Shown: positions 41,483-50,908 of the stretch, in pieces
How positions within the stretch are numbered: position 1 is the stretch's first letter
Layout: the number at the start of each line of letters is the position of its first letter
Source: Candidatus Bipolaricaulota bacterium
GTDB taxonomy: Bacteria; Bipolaricaulota; Bipolaricaulia; Bipolaricaulales; Bipolaricaulaceae
Assembly (NCBI GenBank): GCA_937921255.1
Contig: CAKZSO010000013.1
Coordinates: 45,495-109,494 of the forward strand
Reading direction: 5' to 3'
DNA: 64,000 nucleotides
The notes under the pieces: model-generated
What the model was told of the DNA's origin: nothing
Databases searched by the model: none
What the model saw: the letters and a program-made list of their open reading frames with translations, nothing else
Translations under genes and position numbers: made by a program

Positions 41483-43075
41483 ATGCGGAAGCCTACGGCC
41501 AAGTCAGTTGTCGGGCAGATTGTCCTGCTCCTCTCCCTCGTCCTCGCCAGCGGGGCAGCGGGTCTCGGGCAGATGGTCGAACTCACTCGGTGGGCGATCC
41601 CCACCGCAAACTCCCTTCCGTACGGGATCGGGATCGGCCCGGACGGTAAGGTCTACTTCGCCGAATACAACGGAAACAAGATCGGGCAACTCGATCCCGT
41701 GGCCAACGAGATCCGCGAGCGGTCCGTCACCGGCGGGCCGTTCGGGCTGATCGTGAGCCCAAGCGGGTCGTTGTTCTACACTCTGTCGCAAGAGAACGCG
41801 GTCGAGACCCTCGTGTTCACCGGGGGCAGCGGCCGCTGGAACCTCCCGACCCCTGGGGCCACCCCCCAGGCCCTCGTCGCCGCGGCGACCGGGCCAGGCC
41901 AGGTGAACCTGTGGCTCACCGAGCGGAACGGGGGAAGGATCGCCCGGTTCGCGCCGAGCCAGATCCTTGTCACGCTTCCCCTCATCATCACCCCCCCGAC
42001 CGCCGTGGCGCCGGCCACGGTCCAGATCCCGGGTGTGGCGACGCCCGTCACGCCCGAACTTCACCTCGGGAACCCGCTCCTCCCGCCGCCAATCGCGCTC
42101 CTGGTACCCTCCTCCTCGCCTCCGTTCACTGAGTGGGAGGGCGTGGGGGGCCCCGCGATTATGAACCGCGTCGCCGTGGCGCCGGATGGGAGGATCTGGT
42201 TCACCCAGGAGGGCGCGCCCCTCGTGTCGCTTGACCCGAACAACAACACCGCCCTCTATCATGGGCTCCCGTCCGGCACGCGCCCGTTGGGGATCATCGT
42301 CGGCCCGAACGGCTGGGTGTGGTTTACCGACACGAGCCGCCCGGCGATCGGGGTGCTCGACCCCACCACCGGCGACGTCCGCCTGTGGCGGATCCCTGGC
42401 GGGAGCCAGCCCTACGACCTCGTCCGCGATGGCGTGGGCAACATCTGGTTCACCGACCGCTCCGCCAACGCCGTCGGGTATCTGAGCCCGCTCCGGAACG
42501 AGATCGTGATGTACTCCTTGGGGCCAAACGTCCACCCCGTCTTCCTCGTCCTCGACGGCGAGGAGCGGGTGTGGTTCACCGCCGAGCGGGGGAACTATGT
42601 CGGCCGGCTCTCGATCCTCCCCGTCCTCGGCCCGCCTCCGGGGGGCACGGGTGTCCTCCAGATCAACTCGAACCCAAGCGGCCTGCACGTCGTGATCGAC
42701 GGCGCCTTCCGCGGGGTCACCCCGCTTGCCGTGACGCTCCCCGCAGGCACCTACAACGTTCAGCTCCTCATGTTCGGGCTGATCCCCGTCTGGGCGAGCA
42801 CCGAGGTCGTGGTCGCCGGTGTCACCCGCACGATCAACGCCCAGGTGGGCTCAGCTCCGCCGAGCGGTGGCCAGGGCACCTTGCAGGTCAACTCCAGCCC
42901 CGCGGGCCTCGCCGTGCACATCGACGGGACGTACCGGGGCGTGACCCCGCTCACGGTCAGCCTGCCGGCGGGGACGCACACCGTGCAGCTCTACTCCGGG
43001 CCGACCCTGCGCTGGCAGGGGGACGTTCAGATCACCGCCGGGACCACCCAGGTCATCCAGATCACGGTGTGGTAA
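41483..43075 (+). CDS. Exported Vgb-like beta-propeller with two PEGA domains
   Basis: A 530-residue exported protein. Signal peptide about 1-29 (VLLLSLVLASGAAGLG). Residues about 30-390 form a beta-propeller with YGIGIGPDGKVYFAEYNGNKIGQLDP and similar blades (IWFTEG-like; VWFTDTSRPAIGVLDP; IWFTDRSANAVGYLSP). This is the virginiamycin-B-lyase fold. Its catalytic residues are not evident, so lyase activity should not be assumed. Two C-terminal PEGA domains follow (VLQINSNPSGLHVVIDGAFRGVTPL; LQVNSSPAGLAVHIDGTYRGVTPL), usually surface-layer attachment modules. TAGGAT box and AAGGAGG upstream. Confidence 0.85.
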   Translation: MRKPTAKSVVGQIVLLLSLVLASGAAGLGQMVELTRWAIPTANSLPYGIGIGPDGKVYFAEYNGNKIGQLDPVANEIRERSVTGGPFGLIVSPSGSLFYTLSQENAVETLVFTGGSGRWNLPTPGATPQALVAAATGPGQVNLWLTERNGGRIARFAPSQILVTLPLIITPPTAVAPATVQIPGVATPVTPELHLGNPLLPPPIALLVPSSSPPFTEWEGVGGPAIMNRVAVAPDGRIWFTQEGAPLVSLDPNNNTALYHGLPSGTRPLGIIVGPNGWVWFTDTSRPAIGVLDPTTGDVRLWRIPGGSQPYDLVRDGVGNIWFTDRSANAVGYLSPLRNEIVMYSLGPNVHPVFLVLDGEERVWFTAERGNYVGRLSILPVLGPPPGGTGVLQINSNPSGLHVVIDGAFRGVTPLAVTLPAGTYNVQLLMFGLIPVWASTEVVVAGVTRTINAQVGSAPPSGGQGTLQVNSSPAGLAVHIDGTYRGVTPLTVSLPAGTHTVQLYSGPTLRWQGDVQITAGTTQVIQITVW

Positions 43076-43115
43076 ACCGGCCCTGAGCGGGCGCCAGCCC
43101 GGAGCGTCTTGAAGT

Positions 43116-43149
43116 GGGCTGCCTGCTTCCCGAAGGGAGCAGGCAGCCC
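43116..43149 (+). terminator. Intrinsic terminator-like hairpin after propeller gene
   Basis: GGGCTGCCTGCTTCCC pairs with GGGAGCAGGCAGCCC (15 bp with one bulged T, GAA loop), followed by TGTCTT. It is the most stable hairpin I see in the window, 40 bases past the stop. Confidence 0.7.
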
Positions 43150-43219
43150 TGTCTTGGTGCCCCTTCGGAGCCGATCCCCCCAGAGCGCCGCCCCGGGGGA
43201 ACGCGACCACGCTTGAGGT

Positions 43220-43345
43220 GTGAAGACAGCGGTCTCCCTGCCGGATGACCTGTTTGAACGCGCGGATCGGTTCGCGCGGCGGGTGGGTAGGTCGCGGAGC
43301 GAGCTGTTCCAGTACGCTATCTGAGAGTACCTTGCTCGTCGCACC
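43220..43345 (+). pseudogene. Truncated ribbon-helix-helix antitoxin (CopG/MazE-like)
   Basis: GTG 43220 opens MKTAVSLPDDLFERADRFARRVGRSRSELFQYAI, a typical RHH antitoxin N-terminus, then a TGA at 43322. The same frame continues EYLARRTP beyond the stop, exactly as family members do (AI-R-EYLARR), so a CGA (Arg) to TGA change explains the stop. No toxin gene follows; instead direct repeats begin at once. It is too short for the ORF track. A GAGGTG SD precedes it. Confidence 0.75.
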
Positions 43346-43349
43346 CCAT

Positions 43350-43402
43350 GTCATGCGGTCGTCATGGGGTCATGCGGTCGTCATGGGGTCATCGTCATGG
43401 GG
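43350..43402 (+). repeat. 19-bp tandem direct repeat
   Basis: GTCATGCGGTCGTCATGGG occurs twice back to back (43350-43368, 43369-43387), followed by a shortened third copy (GTCATCGTCATGGGG). The unit itself contains an internal GTCATG repeat. It sits just after the broken antitoxin. Confidence 0.85.
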
Positions 43403-43510
43403 TCAGACCTTCACTCTTAGGGTCGTGAACCGACTCAGCGTGCCGGAGGAAGACGCGGGGGAGAACCGGGCGGGAGAGAAGACCAAGAATGAAGACCTGA
43501 ACCCAACGGT
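43403..43510. other. Intergenic remainder, no feature recognised
   Basis: The final part of a 435-base gene-poor gap (43076-43510). I see no credible ORF, RNA or promoter here. The track ORF 43245-43514 is a shadow through the repeat. Confidence 0.5.
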
Positions 43511-44368
<858 letters not shown>

Positions 44369-44452
44369 TGCTCCTCCTTGGGGCTCATGGTAGCGCGGCC
44401 GCTCGATCGCGGCCAAGCGCTGCGATCGGTGGTCAAGGGCCGGACGCAGGGG

Positions 44453-44458
44453 TAGGCT
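44453..44458 (+). promoter_or_regulatory. TAGGCT -10 box, near-leaderless spacing (N7) to mutY
   Basis: TAGGCT ends 7 bases before the ATG at 44466. Same hexamer and spacing as coaE. No SD. Confidence 0.5.
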
Positions 44459-44465
44459 TCCGCCC

Positions 44466-45446
44466 ATGCAGGCGTCTTGCGGCGGGATGGAACTCAGACC
44501 GGCTCTGCTCGCGTGGTACCGGAGGAACGCACGGGATCTCCCGTGGCGGGGAACGCGCGATCCGTACGCGATCCTCGTCTCGGAGGTCCTGCTTCAACAG
44601 ACAAGGGTCGAGCAGGCGCGCGGGTACTACGCCCGGTTTCTAGCAGCATTCCCTGATCTGAACGCCCTTGCCCAGGCATCGGAGGAAGACGTGTTGCGGG
44701 TTTGGGCGGGGGCCGGCTACTACCGGCGGGCCCGGAACCTTCACCGGCTGGCCCAGGCGGTGGCCAAGACGGGGCTTCCTGCAGCGCCAGCGGAGTTGGA
44801 GGAACTCCCAGGGATCGGGCCCTACACCGCGGCGGCGGTGGCCTCGATCGCGTTCGGAAAGCCGGTGGCGGCGGTGGACGGGAACGTGCGCCGGGTGCTC
44901 GCCCGCCTGTTCACGGTCGATGTGCCGAGCGCTCGGTGGTTGCAGGAGACGGCGGAGCGGCTGCTCGACCGTGCCGGCCCGGGGGTGTGGAACCAGGCGC
45001 TGATGGAGCTCGGATCGCTCGTCTGCACGCCGAAGCGCCCCGCCTGTGCGACCTGTCCGGTGGCGCGGTTCTGCCAGGGCAAGGGCGCCGCCGAACGCTA
45101 TCCCCTCCCGCGGGCCAGGCGGCGGACGGCAGTGTCGGCCACTGCACTCGTCCTGAAGGGTGCCGGTGGGTATGTCCTGGAGAGGCGCGACGGGAGGGTC
45201 CTGGGCGGGCTGTGGGGGTTCCCGCTCGCGGAGGGCAAGGGCGCGCGGGAGCACCTGCTCTCCCGGTACGGACTGGCAAGCGCCCGGCCGTTGGGCACGG
45301 TCGAGCACGCCTTCACCCACAAGAAGCTGACGATTCGGGTCTACGCCGCGCCGTGGTCTGGCCCTGACGAGGACCCGAACGCACGTCCCCTGTCTGTGCT
45401 CGACGGGAAGATCCTCGCCCTGGCCGAACGAGGCCCTGGACCCTAG
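44466..45446 (+). CDS. mutY: A/G-specific adenine glycosylase
   Basis: Removes adenine mispaired with 8-oxoguanine. It has 326 residues: LPWRGTRDPYAILVSEVLLQQTRV, the helix-hairpin-helix LPGIGPYTAAAVASIAFG with catalytic Asp in AAVDGNVRRVLAR, and a [4Fe-4S] cluster CTPKRPACATCPVARFC (C-x6-C-x2-C-x5-C). The C-terminal Nudix-like 8-oxoG recognition domain (SATALVLKGAGGYVLERR ... LWGFPL ... VEHAFTHKKLTIRVY) is present. Start ATG 44466 is supported by the -10 box; MELRPALL at 44487 is an alternative. Confidence 0.94.
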   Translation: MQASCGGMELRPALLAWYRRNARDLPWRGTRDPYAILVSEVLLQQTRVEQARGYYARFLAAFPDLNALAQASEEDVLRVWAGAGYYRRARNLHRLAQAVAKTGLPAAPAELEELPGIGPYTAAAVASIAFGKPVAAVDGNVRRVLARLFTVDVPSARWLQETAERLLDRAGPGVWNQALMELGSLVCTPKRPACATCPVARFCQGKGAAERYPLPRARRRTAVSATALVLKGAGGYVLERRDGRVLGGLWGFPLAEGKGAREHLLSRYGLASARPLGTVEHAFTHKKLTIRVYAAPWSGPDEDPNARPLSVLDGKILALAERGPGP

Positions 45447-45454
45447 CACGCTCG

Positions 45455-45537
45455 TCCTCCCCCCTTCGTGGGGAGGATAGAGGAGCGGGGGCTGGAGATG
45501 TGCCCCCTCACCCCGACCCTCTCCCACCGGGGGAGAG
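45455..45537 (+). repeat. Two intergenic hairpins; second is REP-like CTCTCCC-N5-GGGAGAG
   Basis: TCCTCCCC/GGGGAGGA (45455-45477) directly follows mutY and may end its transcript, though no T-run follows. CTCTCCC-ACCGG-GGGAGAG (45519-45537) sits in a C-rich track. The same 7-bp stem recurs at 58838-58858, suggesting a dispersed REP-type palindrome. Confidence 0.5.
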
Positions 45538-45612
45538 AATGGAGACGGCCCCCCGCGGCGAGTTGCACGGGGGAGAAGTGGGGCTCAGAATCTCCCTTCT
45601 CACGGAGGGATC

Positions 45613-46092
45613 ATGAAGGCCATCGCGGTCATAGGTCACAAGGCCTCCGGCAAGACGACGTTTCTCCGGAAGCTCATCCCGGCGCTCGTCGAGCGCGGCT
45701 ACCGCGTGGGGACGGTCAAGCACGTCGCCCCGGACGTGGAACCGGATCACCCTGGCAAAGACACCCAGCTCCACCGCCAGGCCGGGGCGGAACGGGTGCT
45801 CCTGTACTCCGACCTCCACGGCGCCCTGTTCTGGGATCACGATGGGGTTCCGGTGGCCGAGTACCTGGAACGGCACATGGCCGACCTGGACCTCGTCCTC
45901 CTCGAGGGATTCAAGGGCTCGGACTTCCCGAAGATCGAGGTCTTCCGCGCCGGGGAACCGCTCGCGGGCCGGATCCCGGTCCTCGCCGTGGTCTCCGACC
46001 GGCCGGTGCGGGTTCCAGACGGGGTCGAGGTGTTGCCCGTCGACCCGGAGGCCGTGGCCGACTTCCTCGAAGCGGAGATCCTGAGCCCGTGA
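45613..46092 (+). CDS. mobB: Molybdopterin-guanine dinucleotide synthesis adaptor MobB
   Basis: A 159-residue P-loop GTP-binding protein assisting Mo-cofactor maturation: IAVIGHKASGKTTFLRKLI, RVGTVKHVAPDVEPDHPGKDTQLHRQAGAERVLLYS, LDLVLLEGFKGSDFPKIEVFR. A GGAGGGATC SD abuts the ATG. No mobA or moa genes are in the window. It overlaps the MFS gene by 4 bases. P-loop MobB alone may serve other cofactor enzymes. Confidence 0.9.
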   Translation: MKAIAVIGHKASGKTTFLRKLIPALVERGYRVGTVKHVAPDVEPDHPGKDTQLHRQAGAERVLLYSDLHGALFWDHDGVPVAEYLERHMADLDLVLLEGFKGSDFPKIEVFRAGEPLAGRIPVLAVVSDRPVRVPDGVEVLPVDPEAVADFLEAEILSP

Positions 46093-47339
46093 ACTACTTC
46101 GGCCGCGTCGGGGCCTACCCGCGCGATGCGCGGCTGTTCCTCTTGAGCTCGATCCTCACCGGGTTCGTGGGGAGCATCCAGGGGCTCCAGTTCAACCTCT
46201 ACCTGCGGGCGCTGGGCTACGGGCAGGACTTCATGGGGATCCTCGCGTCGATCCCCGCCTTTGTCACGATGGCCCTCGCCCTCCCGTTCGGCCTCGTCGC
46301 CGGCAAGCTCGGGTACCGGCGGGCGATCCTCATCGGGATGATCCTGCAGGCAGGGGGGCTTCTCGCCCTGTGTCTCCTTCCCGACCGACTGCCGCTCGCG
46401 GGGGCGCGGATCCTTGCCGGCGTGGGGGCGACCCTGGCCGGGGTCGTGGGCGCCCCGTTCCTCGCCGCCGCCGTTGGGGACCGAGATCGGGCGCACCTGT
46501 TCGGGTTCCAGGCCGGGGCGAGCATCCTCTCGGGAATGGCCGGGTCCGCACTGGGCGGAGTTCTCCCCGGCCTGTTCGCCCGCGCATTCGACCTTCCTTC
46601 AGAGGGAGTCCTCGCCTACCGCGCCGCACTGCTCTGCACGTTCGCCCTCTACCTCGTGGCGATGGTTCCCATCTCGCGGATCACGGGCTCCGGACGATGG
46701 GAGCGGCCCCAGCTTCGGGACATCCTCGCCCGGTGGTCCCTCGTCCTTCGGCTCGTCACGATTCAGACGACGATTGGCCTGGGGGCCGGTCTCGTGATCC
46801 CGTTCGCGAACATCTTCTTCCGCCTCAAGTTCGGCGCCTCCGACCCGGCGCTTGGGACCCTATTCGCAATCAACGCGCTCCTGATGGGGCTGGGGAGCTT
46901 TGCCGCACCCGCCCTCGCCGCGCGGATCGGCCGCGGGAGGACGGTGGTCCTGTCCCAGGGTCTCTCCCTTCCGTTCCTCCTCCTGTGGGGATTCGGGCCC
47001 ACGCTCGCGTGGGCCGCCACCGGGTACCTCATCCGCACGCCGCTCATGAACCTCGCCGGCCCGGTGTTCTCCCTCCTCGTGATGGAGCTCTTCCCGCCGG
47101 GGATGCGGAGCGGGATGAACGGGATCCTGATGGTATCCTGGAACGCGGGGTGGGCGCTGGGGTCGCTCGCCTCGGGGTATCTCCAGGTAGCACTCGGGTT
47201 CAACTACCTCTTCCCGTTCACCGCAGCCCTGTACTCAGTAGCGGTGTACCTCAACTGGCGGGCGTTCCGGCACCTGGGGGTGGATGCACCACCCCCCGCC
47301 GCGCACGGGGTCGGGGCTACCCACCGCCGGGGGGGATAG
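46089..47339 (+). CDS. Major facilitator superfamily transporter
   Basis: A 416-residue protein with about 12 hydrophobic helices: LFLLSSILTGFVGSIQGLQFNLYLRALGYGQDFMG, the loop LPFGLVAGKLGYRRAILIG (MFS A-motif type), and a second half with LMGLGSFAAPALAARIGRGRTVV. The start is GTG 46089 overlapping the mobB stop; the track ORF from 45468 crosses mobB in the wrong frame. Substrate not deducible; it resembles efflux-type MFS members. Confidence 0.88.
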   Translation: MNYFGRVGAYPRDARLFLLSSILTGFVGSIQGLQFNLYLRALGYGQDFMGILASIPAFVTMALALPFGLVAGKLGYRRAILIGMILQAGGLLALCLLPDRLPLAGARILAGVGATLAGVVGAPFLAAAVGDRDRAHLFGFQAGASILSGMAGSALGGVLPGLFARAFDLPSEGVLAYRAALLCTFALYLVAMVPISRITGSGRWERPQLRDILARWSLVLRLVTIQTTIGLGAGLVIPFANIFFRLKFGASDPALGTLFAINALLMGLGSFAAPALAARIGRGRTVVLSQGLSLPFLLLWGFGPTLAWAATGYLIRTPLMNLAGPVFSLLVMELFPPGMRSGMNGILMVSWNAGWALGSLASGYLQVALGFNYLFPFTAALYSVAVYLNWRAFRHLGVDAPPPAAHGVGATHRRGG

Positions 47340-47341
47340 CG

Positions 47342-47638
47342 ATGAGCGCCCTCTACACCCGGGTCTACGACCTCATCCGTCAGATCCCACCGGGAAAGGT
47401 GGCCACGTACGGGGAGGTCGGGGCGTGGGCTGGCTGTGGGGCGCGCACGGTGGGCTACGCGCTGGCCGCGCTGCGGACGGAGCGGGTGGAACCGCCCGTA
47501 CCGTGGCAGCGGGTGATCAATGCGCAAGGGAAGTGCAGCCTAGGGGAAGAGCAGCAGCGCCTTCTCGAAGGGGAGGGCGTGGCGTTCGGCCCCGATGGGC
47601 GGACCGACCTCGCCCGCTTCAGCTGGGACGGTCCGTGA
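47342..47638 (+). CDS. Alkyltransferase-like (ATL/MGMT-type) DNA-binding protein
   Basis: A 98-residue domain matching the C-terminal DNA-binding part of O6-alkylguanine transferases: YTRVYDLIRQIPPGKVATYGEVGAWAGCGARTVGYALAAL and VPWQRVINAQGKCSLG. The reactive PCHR motif is replaced by PWQR, so it cannot accept alkyl groups. ATL proteins mark O6-alkylguanine for nucleotide excision repair. It starts 2 bases after the MFS stop. A Trp in place of the active Cys is the family hallmark. Confidence 0.88.
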   Translation: MSALYTRVYDLIRQIPPGKVATYGEVGAWAGCGARTVGYALAALRTERVEPPVPWQRVINAQGKCSLGEEQQRLLEGEGVAFGPDGRTDLARFSWDGP

Positions 47639-47650
47639 CCTCGACTCGGG

Positions 47651-48184
47651 CTACGGGACGGCCCATGGGAGGATCGCCAGCGTGACCCACGCGACGAGGA
47701 ACGAAGTCGGGAGGATGACGGTGGTAAGACACGCCAAGTGTCGCGCCAGCCAGCCCAGGCGCGTGACCCCTGGATACCACTCGTCGAAATGAGGTGCAAT
47801 TGTGGGGCTGCGAACCGGCTGGCCCATGAGGAGCCGCAGTCCGCTGCGATGGAACTCCGCTCCAGCGAACTCCCCTTCCAGCTGCCTGAGGAGCCCCTGC
47901 CAGTGGGCGACTTCGCGGGACAAGCGGTGCCGGATCGCAATCCAGTAGGTGCTGATCAGAGCCCCAAATGCCGCCAGCGCCGTGGTCAGGCAGCGCAGCC
48001 CCGGGGTCGCGACGTACCCGTTGTAAGCATCCTCGAGCACGGCGATGCCGAGCACGACACCCAGGATGAGGAGGAGCACGCTGGCGACCAGACATGTCCC
48101 CCCCACATTCCAGTACGTGCGCTCCTTGTTGGCCGCCGTAACGCTCACTGCCTGATACACCGACAACCATTCGTGCAGCTCCAC
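47651..48184 (-). CDS. Four-TM membrane protein, unknown function
   Basis: A 177-residue protein with two TM hairpins: ATCLV-like VGGTCLVASVLLLILGVVLGIAV and LTTALAAFGALISTYWIAI in the first half, and LACLTTVILPTSFLVAWVTLAILPW at the C-terminus. They flank a soluble middle with RLSREVAHWQGLLRQLEGEF. The layout resembles small bacterial RipA-like membrane proteins, but I am not confident. It converges with the ATL gene, leaving 12 bases. Confidence 0.6.
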   Translation of the reverse strand: MELHEWLSVYQAVSVTAANKERTYWNVGGTCLVASVLLLILGVVLGIAVLEDAYNGYVATPGLRCLTTALAAFGALISTYWIAIRHRLSREVAHWQGLLRQLEGEFAGAEFHRSGLRLLMGQPVRSPTIAPHFDEWYPGVTRLGWLARHLACLTTVILPTSFLVAWVTLAILPWAVP

Positions 48185-48314
48185 CGCAGCACCCCCTCAC
48201 AGTTGGGCTTGGCCGAACCTTAGGCGGGAGCGACCCCTTCCCCAAAGAATCGGTTCAGCCTTCGACCGGACATTCGTCCCCCCGGCCGGCCGAGGGTCGC
48301 TACCCGAAGCTGAA

Positions 48315-49820
48315 GTGGCGTTGTTGCCTGATCCCATTGTGTGTTGGCGCGTTCTTATATCTTGCGTTAAACTACGTTTCGCTGTGGGCGGGGTGCCACG
48401 GGGTTCGGAGGACGGAGGGGGATCCGCGCAGGTGCAGCTGGACGCGACGCGTTCTCGAGAGCGTTTCGGGGGGGAATGCGTGGGCGGGACGCTGGGGTCC
48501 ATCCTGGAGTCCATCGCTGACCTCGCGTTGCGGCAGACGTCATTTCGGCGGGTCGTGGTCAGTGTTTATGAACCACCGCTGACCCCGACGGGCGAGCCCT
48601 CTCGTGTGGTGGCGTACGCAGCGCGCGGGCTCGTTCCAGAAGAGGAGGCGGTGCTGCGCCGGTTCGTCGAGCGGGGCGGCACCGTCACTGCCTCACGCTT
48701 CCCCCCTCCCTACCGGATCGGTTCCTCCTACTACATTCCCGCGACAGCGGCTGTGGAAGAGGTGTCCCCCCTTGTGAGGAGCCGCCGTCGGTTCATCGTA
48801 CCGGGGGGCTGGCATCAGGATGATCTCCTGCTCACCCCGCTTGAATTCAAGGGACAGATCCTCGGTGCGATCTCGGTGGATGACCCCCGCGACGGATCCC
48901 GTCCCGCTCCCGCCACGCTCCATGCTCTCGCGGAGCTGGCACGCCTGGCCGTCGCCTCCCTCCGCAGCGCCGGAAAGTCGCGTCGCTTCGACCCGGACCA
49001 ATCCCTGTTCCGCGTCCTGGCCGAGCACTGCATGGCGGGGTTCTTGGTGACGGAAGGGGATCGCCTCTCCTACGTGAACGGGCGGGTCGTGGACCTCTTT
49101 GGCTACTCACGGGAGGAGCTCCTCGCTCTGTGCCCGTGGTGGCAACTCATCCATCCCGACGAGCGGGCAGCGGTCCTCAAGCCGAGGGGGGAACTCCAGC
49201 GGGCGGGGGTGAGGGCCCGCGGCGTCCGCAAGGATGCGAGCACGGTGTGGCTCCTTGTGCGTACCTACCCCCTACAGTGCCTGGACCGCCAGGCCCACTT
49301 GGTGGACTTGCTCGACATCAGCGAGCAAGTTCAGACCGAAGCATTGTTGCGCGAGAAGGCGATGCACGACCCCTTGACCGGCCTCCTCAACCGCCACTAC
49401 TTCGACGAGACCATCTTCACCGAGCTCAAGCGTTCCCAGCGCTACAAGCGCTCGTTCACCCTCCTCCTCACCGACCTCCGGGGGTTCAAGCGGGTGAACG
49501 ACCAACTGGGACATGCCCGCGGGGATGATGTCTTGCGTTCCATTGCGCAGCTCATCCGGCAGACCCTGCGCGAGAGCGACTGGGTCGTTCGGTACGGGGG
49601 AGACGAGTTCCTGATCGTCCTACCCGAGACAGCCGGGCCCGTGGACGCCGTGGTTCAGCGACTGCGGACGGCGGTGGAACTTTGGAACCGCCAACACCTC
49701 CCCGAGGTCCCACTCACGATCGACGTCGGGTGGGCCACCTGGGACCCCAACCAACCCTCTACGATCCGCGAACTCATCGAGGCCGCCGACGCCATGATGT
49801 ACGCCGACAAGCGGCGGTAG
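48315..49820 (+). CDS. GAF-PAS-GGDEF diguanylate cyclase
   Basis: Makes cyclic di-GMP. It has up to 501 residues. A GAF-like sensor (about 60-230; ILESIADLALRQTSFRRVVVSVY ... LEFKGQILGAISVDDPR) is followed by a PAS domain (about 235-345; LAEHCMAGFLVTEGDRLSYVNGRVVDLFGYSREELL) and GGDEF (about 350-495; DPLTGLLNRHYFDE, LLLTDLRGFKRVNDQLGHARGDDVL, active site YGGDEFLIVLPE). No EAL domain or TM segment, so cytosolic. Start uncertain: GTG 48384 is a good alternative, being past a TATAT-containing -10 region. Confidence 0.9.
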   Translation: MALLPDPIVCWRVLISCVKLRFAVGGVPRGSEDGGGSAQVQLDATRSRERFGGECVGGTLGSILESIADLALRQTSFRRVVVSVYEPPLTPTGEPSRVVAYAARGLVPEEEAVLRRFVERGGTVTASRFPPPYRIGSSYYIPATAAVEEVSPLVRSRRRFIVPGGWHQDDLLLTPLEFKGQILGAISVDDPRDGSRPAPATLHALAELARLAVASLRSAGKSRRFDPDQSLFRVLAEHCMAGFLVTEGDRLSYVNGRVVDLFGYSREELLALCPWWQLIHPDERAAVLKPRGELQRAGVRARGVRKDASTVWLLVRTYPLQCLDRQAHLVDLLDISEQVQTEALLREKAMHDPLTGLLNRHYFDETIFTELKRSQRYKRSFTLLLTDLRGFKRVNDQLGHARGDDVLRSIAQLIRQTLRESDWVVRYGGDEFLIVLPETAGPVDAVVQRLRTAVELWNRQHLPEVPLTIDVGWATWDPNQPSTIRELIEAADAMMYADKRR

Positions 49821-49883
49821 GGCCAGCAAACGCCGTGGGAGGACCGAGGCCCTCCCATGATCTACGTGTCTCCTGCTCTGGGG

Positions 49884-49889
49884 CATAAT
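49884..49889 (+). promoter_or_regulatory. CATAAT -10-like box, near-leaderless spacing (N7)
   Basis: CATAAT ends 7 bases before the ATG at 49897; one mismatch from TATAAT at position 1. Confidence 0.4.
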
Positions 49890-49896
49890 CGTCTCA

Positions 49897-50781
49897 ATGG
49901 TCGGCTGGGCGGAGTCGAGGATGTGGATCGTCCGGTTGATCGGCCCGGCTGTGGTCCTCGTATTCACCCTTGAGTGCACCAGTGCGGGCCCCCTCCCAGC
50001 CCGAATGATCCTAACGGGAACCCCTCCGGTTGGACCAACGTGGCTACCTGCAGGCGACGGAGCGCGGATTCCGGCAGGGTGCGGACCGGAGGCGGCACGG
50101 ATCCTCCTCGCCTACTACGACCGGCGGTACGGATACCGGTTCGTGGACGATGACCCCCTCGCAGCGATCCAAGAGCTCCACAGGCGGATGGGAACGATCA
50201 CCGTCACCTGGGAAGGCGTTTCCCAGGGCCTCACCTGGCCGTGGGCGTTCGCCCCCGGTCTGCGCGGGTACATCGAGTCCCGGTGCTCCGGCGGGACGAG
50301 GATCGGGACCCTAAGCGCGAGCCTGAGCACGGCCTTCGCGCGATCGGTGGAACTCGTCCGCCTCGGGGTCCCCCACGTGATCCTGTTCGACTGGCAGAAC
50401 GCGGGGGGGATCTTCCCAAACCACTACGCGGTCGTAGTCGGCTACGACGGAAGCGCGGGCCGCCAGTACCTTGTCCTGAACCCCGGTTGGGGGTACGACT
50501 TCCAGCTCCTCGACCTCAGCGATCCGGGAGTTGCCCCCGTGACCCTGTTCTGGATCGAGGAGCTTCCCCCACCCTCGGAAGCCGAACCGGGTCTCCGGGT
50601 CGGCCCTCCGTCCGCTGTTGGGATGTGGGAACGAAACCACGACGAAACCGTTCAGCTCAGGCCCGTGCTCCGGTTGCACGGCGACCCGGGAAGCACCGTC
50701 CGCTGGCCTCCGTCATCACGGGTTCAGTTCCTCCTACCGGGGGTGACCGACCTCGCAATCGCGATCTGGGACGGACCGTAG
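49897..50781 (+). CDS. Secreted C39-like cysteine peptidase-fold protein
   Basis: A 294-residue protein with a signal/anchor segment (MWIVRLIGPAVVLVFTLECTSAG) and a papain-like C39_2 fold. Cys lies in IPAGCGPEAARILLAYYD, His in FPNHYAVVVGYD and a following polar residue in LVLNPGWGYDF. It lacks an obvious ABC partner, so it is a stand-alone exported peptidase-like protein. The second ATG (49921) would give a neater signal peptide. Target unknown. Confidence 0.75.
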   Translation: MVGWAESRMWIVRLIGPAVVLVFTLECTSAGPLPARMILTGTPPVGPTWLPAGDGARIPAGCGPEAARILLAYYDRRYGYRFVDDDPLAAIQELHRRMGTITVTWEGVSQGLTWPWAFAPGLRGYIESRCSGGTRIGTLSASLSTAFARSVELVRLGVPHVILFDWQNAGGIFPNHYAVVVGYDGSAGRQYLVLNPGWGYDFQLLDLSDPGVAPVTLFWIEELPPPSEAEPGLRVGPPSAVGMWERNHDETVQLRPVLRLHGDPGSTVRWPPSSRVQFLLPGVTDLAIAIWDGP

Positions 50782-50908
50782 CCCCGATCGCGGAGCAAGC
50801 CATGGGGACTGCCAACGAACCCCTGGGCACCTCCGGAGACCCGCGCCGGTCTGGCCGGACAGTTGGCGCAGCGGATCGCTGCCGCTAGAGTAGCGGGGTG
50901 AGCCGCTC

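Noticed and set aside
41483-43075. Virginiamycin B lyase (antibiotic resistance)
   Set aside because: Only the propeller fold matches. The catalytic residues are not evident and the two PEGA domains point to a surface protein.
43350-43402. CRISPR array
   Set aside because: Units are only 19 bp, directly abutting with no spacers, and no cas genes are present.
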